Assembly: GCA_037039685.1 (NCBI GenBank)
Contig: JAWNGF010000011.1
Coordinates: 372,001 to 436,000, forward strand
Direction: 5' to 3'
DNA: 64,000 nt
From: Ceratobasidium sp. AG-K
Lineage: Eukaryota; Basidiomycota; Agaricomycetes; Cantharellales; Ceratobasidiaceae
Numbering within the stretch: position 1 is the first letter of the stretch; the number at the start of each line of letters is the position of its first letter. This document shows positions 56,909 to 64,000 of the stretch, one piece after another. The notes under the pieces are model-generated. The model was given only the letters and a program-made list of their open reading frames with translations, had not been told where the DNA came from and ran no database searches. Made by a program: the position numbers and the translations under genes.

Positions 56909-58412
56909 TTAGCGCGGGTGCGGAGGCATGTACCGGTCCCACTGGTGTGGAGCCGGAGCTGGGGCCGGTGCCGGGTGGTCGTAGCTCCAACCCGAGGGGG
57001 GATGAGCCATGCCATACGAAGACTGTGGGGCACCAGACTGGACAAAGGGCTGATAAGATGGCGGGCCGTAGTTGACAGGGTAGCGCTGGGGTGGAGGAAG
57101 GGTCATGGGCATGTTGACCGGCGCACGGACAGGGCTGGTGGCTGCGGGTGGAGCCGGGTACGACGGGCTAGTGGGATGCGGGTAGTCCTGGGCGGATCCA
57201 ACCGAGTCGCGGTCCCAAGCCCGCTCGGAAGAAGTCGAGGATGGTGCCGAGCGATTAGGGCTTTCGAGCTTGGGCTTGTCCTTGTCGCCACCACGCCTGC
57301 GCCCGGCGGCCGAGCGTGCGAGGGCCGAGTTCTCGGCGGCCAGGCGGGCAGATTTGCGCAGGAATGTAATGTCGATGGCAGGTGGGGCCTGACCTCCTGC
57401 GGGGAGGCCACTGATAATCCTGTCACGTTTGCGCACCAGTTTTGCGTAATCTGCGGGGCACGAAGAGAAAATCAGATGAGAAGCAAAGAGCCGGAGAAAA
57501 ACGTACGAAGTCCGCAGGCGTTGCAAAGTGTGCGCTGGCCATCGGGCCCACGGCGCCATTCGGGGGTGTCTGAAATCTCGCACGAGTGGCAGTAGCCCGG
57601 TGGGGTCGCGCGCTGTACGGAGGATTAGTTTGAGCCGCGGTCGGAGCTGGGATACTCACGCTGCGCTTCCTATACTTAGTCTTGCCGGCGACGGCAGCCT
57701 GTTGTCCTTGAGTGCGGTGAGCACGAATGTCCTCCATATCACGAATGGCAACGGCCTTGGCCTCCTCGCCCATGGAGGGCTGACGCTGAGGGACACCCTA
57801 GAGCAACGGTCAGAAATATTCAAACATAAAGAGATCGGCGCACATCAAAGACACCCATGTGTGCCTCTTGGGCAGGGGGGAAGCCGCTCGGGGGCGAGGG
57901 TGCATCGTCGGTCGGCGATGGCGGGTCAGCCGGCGGCGAAGGGGCGGACCGGCGGGGGGACTCTTCGGTGGCGTCTTCCCAGGGGCGCTTCGGAGGGCGA
58001 TAGGCAGGAGTCGCAGGTGGACAGGTGGCTTGTTTGTACTCTTGCAGAATGTTGATGACTTCAACCGCACGGTCGACCATTTGCGCAACCTCGGGTGGGT
58101 TGGGAGGTGGTGGAGACCCAGCTGGTAAAAATTTAGATAAAACACTCGAAATCAACAACAACATAAAAAAAAAAACTACCATAGTGATCCGCAAAGGCAC
58201 AAAGGGCCTGACAGTGGTTCAAGACCTAGGGTGGGAGCGTGAGTTGCCAAGGATAGGTGGTTATCGGTGGAAGGCACCTTTTGCAGCCGCTCGTCCCGCA
58301 GAGGAGCATTCTGCGGTGGACGCATTTCGTCATGCAGATTGAGGTCGCGGATAGGCGGCAGACGTAGTTCCATAGAGCACAAATCTACAGGCTGTGGTGT
58401 AGTATCTGACAT
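56909..58412 (-). CDS. GATA-type zinc-finger transcription factor
   Basis: Nuclear DNA-binding protein expected to recognise GATA sites. Model: complement(join(56909..57450,57507..57612,57660..57797,57844..58121,58180..58225,58278..58412)), 414 aa. A single zinc finger, C-X2-C-X18-C-X2-C, starts near residue 207 ([25 protein letters not shown]) with the basic VRKR tail. The 18-residue loop is the type found in white-collar-like fungal GATA factors, but no PAS domain is present. A helical segment ([18 protein letters not shown]) and Pro-rich stretches precede the finger, and the C-terminus is Pro/Tyr-rich. The second exon (46 nt, [15 protein letters not shown]) is needed to keep frame. Intron 3 uses a GTGCGC donor, because the nearer GTGTCT breaks phase. 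The target pathway (light, nitrogen or iron) cannot be told from sequence. Confidence 0.88.
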
Positions 58413-58655
58413 GGTCGTGGCTCTTTATATATGAGACTAGTGTGCAACGGCTCCCTGGCCCCTACGAGACCCAGAACAACGGTACCCACCCTGCCCCAGA
58501 GATACGGCTTGTCCCACGACCACCCCGATTTCTGGATTGCGGATCGACGTTTTCGAGATCTGCCAACATTCCGTTTTTTTGCCAATTCCAGGCAACGCTA
58601 TCGATCACAGTCATCAAGCTTCACCTGATTGCTTCGCTACCTACTCGCCATTCAG

Positions 58656-58817
58656 ATGGCGTCCAGTCCGACCCAGTTCCGCAGAATCTCCACCAATCCA
58701 CTCGGCACAAATGTCGATTCGTCGGCCTTTGATTACCCTGGGGATTCAGTCAGCCAGCATGTATACACCATGTCGCCTCAACGCATATACAATTCCGCGA
58801 CCGCAGACAACTGGTGA
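58656..58817 (+). CDS. Possible small protein, 53 aa
   Basis: Opens MASSPTQFRRISTNP in a good start context (CAGATGGCG, with a splice-acceptor-like TTCAG just before) and stays coding-like to ADNW. No recognised motif. It is divergent from the GATA gene. It could be one exon of a longer gene or a chance frame. Confidence 0.25.
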   Translation: MASSPTQFRRISTNPLGTNVDSSAFDYPGDSVSQHVYTMSPQRIYNSATADNW

Positions 58818-59111
58818 ACTCGCGCCTTCAAGGGGAAAGAAACAGGGATGATTTTATACCATATCAGGCAGAAGCAGGCATGATGATCTCCTTTAACCAC
58901 AATCAATGGAAAAATGGGGCAATACATGAAAAAATCAACTACACTATACTTTAAACGGCGTGCTTGGGTCCGTCATCGGGTATCACCTATCTCGAACTGC
59001 ATCTCCCGGAACACACCACCCATTCAAGAGACGAGCGAATAGACAATCACTCATTTGTGACTCTATGTATAGAACCATCTGTTCGCCGTCCTCCACATGA
59101 AGCTAAGTTTA

Positions 59112-59258
59112 TTACAAGGGGTTCCCAAGACGCTTGATCTCAACCCCGTCTTGATACAGCGCGGGACTCTCCAGGAATCCTCTTACGGCCCAGATGATCA
59201 TGAGAGACGCTAATGCGGTGGCAAAGAGCGCCCGTAAGTTTACGTGAAGGATATGCAT
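59112..59258 (-). CDS. Possible small membrane protein, 48 aa
   Basis: Reads MHILHVNLRALFATALASLM, then a few more hydrophobic residues, and ends in a hydrophilic tail (ALYQDGVEIKRLGNPL). This is one predicted transmembrane segment near the N-terminus. The even, coding-like composition is the only support; no family recognised and further exons upstream are possible. Confidence 0.3.
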   Translation of the reverse strand: MHILHVNLRALFATALASLMIIWAVRGFLESPALYQDGVEIKRLGNPL

Positions 59259-62200
59259 GTTTTGCCACTTGACTAGCAGCTGGCTATACACCGACTCTTA
59301 CACAACGCCACTACAATCCCCCCCACCAGAGGGGGCTGGAATCAGATCTACAGAAGAAGCTTGTGATGTGTACCCCATTGCTGATATTTACAATGTGTTT
59401 CGGCTCCGACCTATGCCCCGTGGTCGCGCTTCGAAGCAGCTGAAATATCCAAAAATCGTGGGAAACACCCAAAAAGTCCGGTATCTGCACCTTTGTATTG
59501 TGTTCTCGTGAACGGTAGGCATATTTTACAGGCCACTACGTCGTGAACGCAAATAGACCAAAATGGCGACTCGACTGCGCGTCAAAGATACAGTCAACAC
59601 CTCGCTGCAGTCCCGGTGAGCCAGTGACATCATAGACCTAATTTACTCCCTCCGTTCACTATTGCGTTGAGTCGGAGTCTACCAGCCAGCCTGCCAGCCT
59701 GCCGGAACGATAGCTTCGGTAGTTAGTAGATCCCTCGGGACCGTAACGGAATAGAGTGGAGAATGCCGAGTTCTCGGTGCCATCATGCCTTCGAAGCAAT
59801 TGCGCGACGTCTGCAGAGTTCGACATGTTCCTTGTAATCATACTACAGCGACGTCCCGATATCCAGATAGTTGAAATCCAACTGGAACCCCTCCGTGAAT
59901 CAGCCCAGTGGCACTTTCCTATTTCTGAACTTATCAATCTATCCAACAGGATAACATCTTCCACCAAAATACCAGTCTACACGGCCGTCGTGCGAGTCCA
60001 GTTGGAGGTCATCATATATACAACCTTGCTGTCCGCGAGTTGACGTATCCTGCGAACTCAATGTGGTGAATTTGGGTTGGATTATTATCGCCTCTTGTCG
60101 AGCGCGGAGCGTGTCCGTGGGGTTCTATTCTATTCTAAGTTTTCACAAATGTGTCACTCATAGTACACCATAATCCCTCAAATATCTCACAGCGTCGGTT
60201 TCTGATAGCAAACCCGATCTAAACTCAACCATTCGAGGTTTCTTTGATCAGCTGATCTTAGCATAATCCGAATACCGGGGCAGTTCTGTGGTTCAGTGAA
60301 GATCCCCGAGCACAACGCTACGACTCCCAAAGGTAACCCAAGCCGCTTAAACCAGTCATCTTCCGGTCAAATAGCGAGGCTGAGGTCCGAAACTTCCTAA
60401 AAGGTTTGCTTCAGGCAATTTTATGTGGAGCATACATACGCCGACAGGAGACTTGATATCGTCTAGCTATTCCAAGCCCAGGGTGAGGTCAATGTATGCA
60501 CGAAGCAGCTGGTGATTCATTCCGACGGTAGAGCGCGAAAAACTGACAAGCACAGGCCACAGTCACCCTCATAATAGGCCCAGAACATTCACCACGTGGG
60601 ATTGGCCGGGATTGACGGTGCACTGCGGTTACCGCGCTTTGACTTTAAGCTACAACCCCATACACCCAGGTCTTGTTCACGTTGGCCACAGTCACTCCCC
60701 ATCCACTTCATTCGTGTACCTTGGAGCTTTCTCAAATGGTAAATTGCCTGTACATTAGGGGTTGCTTCTGCTCTTGAAGCATTCGGAGGTGCGCATATAT
60801 TCATGTTATCAAGCAGTTATTGGGTGATTCAATATTATACCACTGAGGAGCACGCCACTACACGTACGTATACCTGCTGGAATACATGCACTTCCCAACG
60901 AGACAGAGCCCAGTATCGAGTGAAGCACAGGTATCATACATATGCTGTTTCGGCCACCGACGAAAGGCCAATGGTGAAGGCGCTGGTAGGGTTGGGTATC
61001 AAGGTTTGGTACTGATACGCCTTTTCCTGATTGATTCGCTAATTGCCGTTACTAGCTTTCTAACTTTGCTCAGCCAATCACCCAGTAGTCCTAACAGGGA
61101 TTTTGAGTATCCTCTGCGTCGTAATCCGCTGATGATCCTACTAAGATTGGTCTCGCCCTATTCCTCCCCCGAATCGAGGATGATTTGCGGGCTTTGCAGG
61201 CCTCTGGGGTCTCTAGATAGTCACAAGCGCAAACTCCGTCAACCCCATTGTTGGCATATCACATTCATCCTATCCGTGAGGCTGATGTATCAACAGATCA
61301 TGTATTGAGTTGTATAGGAGTTGCGGCACGAGCTCTGGTGCATTCCTAACCTAGCAAAGACCTATGATCGCCAGCTTGGCTACCGGATAGGGACCAGGGA
61401 CGTCGGATCGAGTACACTAAAATGCACATCCTAACCTTCACTATCTTGCTCGCCCTATCGTTACTTGAGCAGAATTATGGCTGCACTTGGTCCGTTTTAT
61501 GCGTTGAACGGTGATTGGTTTAAGTAGCAATATACGTAAATTATCGCTGCGCGAATAAGTGCCTGGGGACTCAATCGTCGTGCCTTCTGGCCCGGATCCG
61601 CTCGAACGTTGTGATGAGGCGCAAACCTGCCAAATTGGTGTCCTCACGGAGAAGAAGAAATCAGGGGACAGTGGAAGCGGAGTTAGATAGGCGCATTTAG
61701 CAGCCCTGATTCGCACAAGTCGATTAAGCTCACTAGGAATTACTTCTGAACTCGCCTATTTCGCTAGTGGCGAGGCTGAATTCGAGGTTTTACCAGCATT
61801 TTAATTTTTTTCACCCAATTTAGCTAATGATAAAGTTAGCTGCTCTGAGTTCTGTTGACTTAAATGACTTAAAGCCCACCATATTCCCATAAGCAATATA
61901 CCATTGAATATGAACATGTCCCGAATTGCTACGAGCCCAAAGTTGACTCAATTTGAACCCCGTAGTCTGTATAACATGTGTACGACGACATATGACCTAA
62001 TCTTAGGGACCCTTCGCTTGCAAACCTGGCTATACGTGGCTGCGCGGCGGAAGATGTACCCTACATGCGGACGTTTGATCCACAACCCTCCAAGTCGATC
62101 ACGGAATGCCCCGCCGATCTATAGGAGTTTAGTAGTTCGTATGGCGCCACCCGTATCTTCTACTCTCTGTATCAGGAGCTGAGTAGAAATGGCACCCTCA

Positions 62201-64000
62201 GCCACGCGGGAGCCTAGGCCTCCCTGGCTGTTAAGAAATTAAGAAGTCCTATCGCCCCACATTCGTGAGGACTCTGAAAGTACATATATGCACCGTCATC
62301 CGCCGTACGGGACTTGCCAGATGCAGCTGTAGACTGTGATGATAGAATCGAGAAGTAGGGTGAAGGAATCCGCAACGTCGATCGCCGAGATTGTATAGCA
62401 CCCGGACGTCAATAAGGACGTGATGTCCCTGTTAATTGTTCAAGTGATCCTGATATAATGCCCGAATCGCTCGGAGAATCATTCATCACAACAAGCGCAC
62501 AAGATTCCGGCGGTCCATATGAATAGGGATGCCGGCAACTGATTGCTGTATTGATCATGATTCTTGATTCGGTCAAAATCATCAGAGTCTGAACAAGCGC
62601 CGGCTCTGACAGCACCTCGGACCCAAATTTTGCTTGATGGTTAAATTACTTTGAATCAAATCGCTCTCTGACGATTTTCAATCCTCTCCCCGCATGCGTC
62701 AGAAATTTTATGGGGATTCACTTGTAGTCGGCCGACAGACGCGCGTGGACCAGAGCATTCTGCAAAGCGTGGCCAAGTCTAGACTGCTCATTTATGAGTT
62801 GTTCTAGCGAGGTTGAGTCTATGTCCCTAGCATGTGACAATCGCTACGCGTTGAAAACACGGAAGGTGGCATCTTGATTCGGTGGGCGCTCAAAATGACC
62901 ATGTTATACATGCATGGCTGACGGTATGCAATCAAACTAGCTCCCATTCTAGGTCAAACTTGCAGGGTTACAAACTTTTTTACGTAGAGAATTCCTGAAT
63001 TGCCAAAGTGAGACTCACATTCGCGTTTGCTCATTCCGATTCACCGGTATTCCTACGGACCCGAACCCGAACGGCCGACTCGAGCGTGAATGTGTTCGGA
63101 TCATAGCACTAGCTGTGGCCAGCAAAAATTCTGTCCTCGAGGTGTAGATCGCTTCGGACGCTGTCCGAATCTCTCCCTGACGGGGAGCCTGACGACTCGA
63201 GCCGTGCCTTGCCCTTTGGCCGAAACGTACAGGGGCTCTGATTAACTTTAAAACCCCTTTATGACATGCGCTTTTTGGCATCGAGTGGAACCTCCTAAAC
63301 CAAAGCACCTCGAGCCCTTGCAGCGAGTATCACGAGTTGGTGGCTGATACAGTTTGGCTGGGTAGTCTGGTAAGTGACTCCGAATGGAGCAGCCTAACCG
63401 CTAGCGCATACATGACTGGTTATTGTAACTTAGATTTGATGCCAGCGTCACCATAATGCAAGTTCCCAACTCTATCGCAAGTGAGGCTTAGCCGTGTCGG
63501 TGTCGAGGCCTTACCGATCGTGGGTCCCAGGCAGCCCCTCACCACGTAAAGGTGCCCGATGTCGGTATGCCCGACACCCAGATTCAGTTTATGGAATGGC
63601 AGGTGTGCGGATTAGTGCGAGCCGGCGGCTGCGGGACATTGTATATAATCTCAATACAGAACATCCCGTCCTTGAGCGCGCCACCCGCGAAGGCCATTTC
63701 GGCGGGTGTCTCACCTCGCTCGGACCGGGCCCACGTCATTGTGAGGCGTCAGACAGACACCTGATGTCAAAGTTTACGTGTGGTGCATTTCCCGTTGAGT
63801 TCATCGACACTAGCCGATACGCGAGACTATTTGACAAGGCAAGATACGAGGTAGAGGGTACCGAACATTGGGAGCTCGTGGCTGAGGATAGTGTGGGATC
63901 GTCGCATCTGTCCATCGCCCAGCCAAGGGGCCAACCCTGAGCCCATCGACGCGATTTAAATCCGAAGATAGCCTTGAAAATACGCGTGGCTGAATCGTAT
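59259..64000. other. 4.7 kb without a recognisable gene
   Basis: Frames up to about 148 codons (for example 63494-63940, +) lack recognisable domains or extendable splice structure. No tRNA, repeat array or transposon core was seen. Confidence 0.35.

Noticed and set aside
56891..57595. 234-codon frame opposite the GATA factor (+)
   Set aside because: Antisense shadow; the minus strand carries the zinc finger with matching introns.
63494..63940. 148-codon frame (+) near the right edge
   Set aside because: No recognisable domain, and adjoining frames show no splice partners.
1..64000. CRISPR arrays, bacterial operons or prophage
   Set aside because: Genes are intron-rich and fungal, and no regularly spaced repeat array was seen.

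Overview
The window is nuclear DNA of a filamentous basidiomycete, most likely an Agaricomycete of the Rhizoctonia/Ceratobasidium group. The gene structures show this: nearly every gene is cut by many introns of about 45-65 bp, several using GC donors or GTRNGT-type donors. The content fits a plant-associated fungus with secreted pectin-degrading enzymes, a NACHT-WD40 (NLR-like) gene, lipase/esterase paralogues, a Ty1/copia element and a LINE. The species assignment is an inference, because no marker gene is present. Spliced models below were built by hand from reading frame, family motifs and splice sites.

Layout. 0-10.5 kb: the 3' part of a cytochrome P450 (+), an HSL-type alpha/beta-hydrolase (+), an intron-containing tRNA (-), a secreted SGNH/CE2-like esterase (-), a hairpin-rich patch, an intact secreted endopolygalacturonase (GH28, -) and a broken second HSL-type esterase (-). 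10.5-18.3 kb: no gene recognised. 18.3-19.6 kb: a third HSL-type esterase (-). 21.6-22.0 kb: one copy of a diverged repeat whose second copy lies at 31.4-32.1 kb. 22.5-26.0 kb: a decayed copia element with gag, protease and integrase but no reverse transcriptase. It is followed directly by an intact intracellular trypsin-like protease gene (+) starting just past the LTR.

27.7-36.4 kb is the most unusual part. Two copies of a TauD-type dioxygenase gene (-) lie 4.8 kb apart. The first copy is broken and is joined at its 5' side to the remains of a centromeric histone H3 (CENP-A/Cse4) gene. The second copy is readable and is divergently paired with a DSN1/Mis13 kinetochore gene (+). Between the copies sits a 56-residue secreted precursor (-), assembled from three tiny exons, that would release a 26-residue six-cysteine peptide.

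36.9-44.3 kb: an internally deleted polygalacturonase remnant (+), an intact secreted PL3-type pectate lyase (+), an NLR-like gene with internal deletions (-), and the 3' end of a LINE (+). 45.3-47.8 kb: a 599-residue basidiomycete protein of unknown function and an 82-residue basic protein (both -). 48.4-56.9 kb: almost nothing recognisable apart from an acyl-carrier-like fragment. 56.9-58.4 kb: a GATA zinc-finger transcription factor (-). 58.6-64 kb: two tentative small ORFs and otherwise no gene seen.

How the genes work together: the polygalacturonase, pectate lyase, CE2-like esterase and the dead polygalacturonase all point to pectin and hemicellulose breakdown, but they are scattered among housekeeping genes and are not an operon-like cluster. 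The high share of broken paralogues and transposon pieces marks this as a fast-evolving region.
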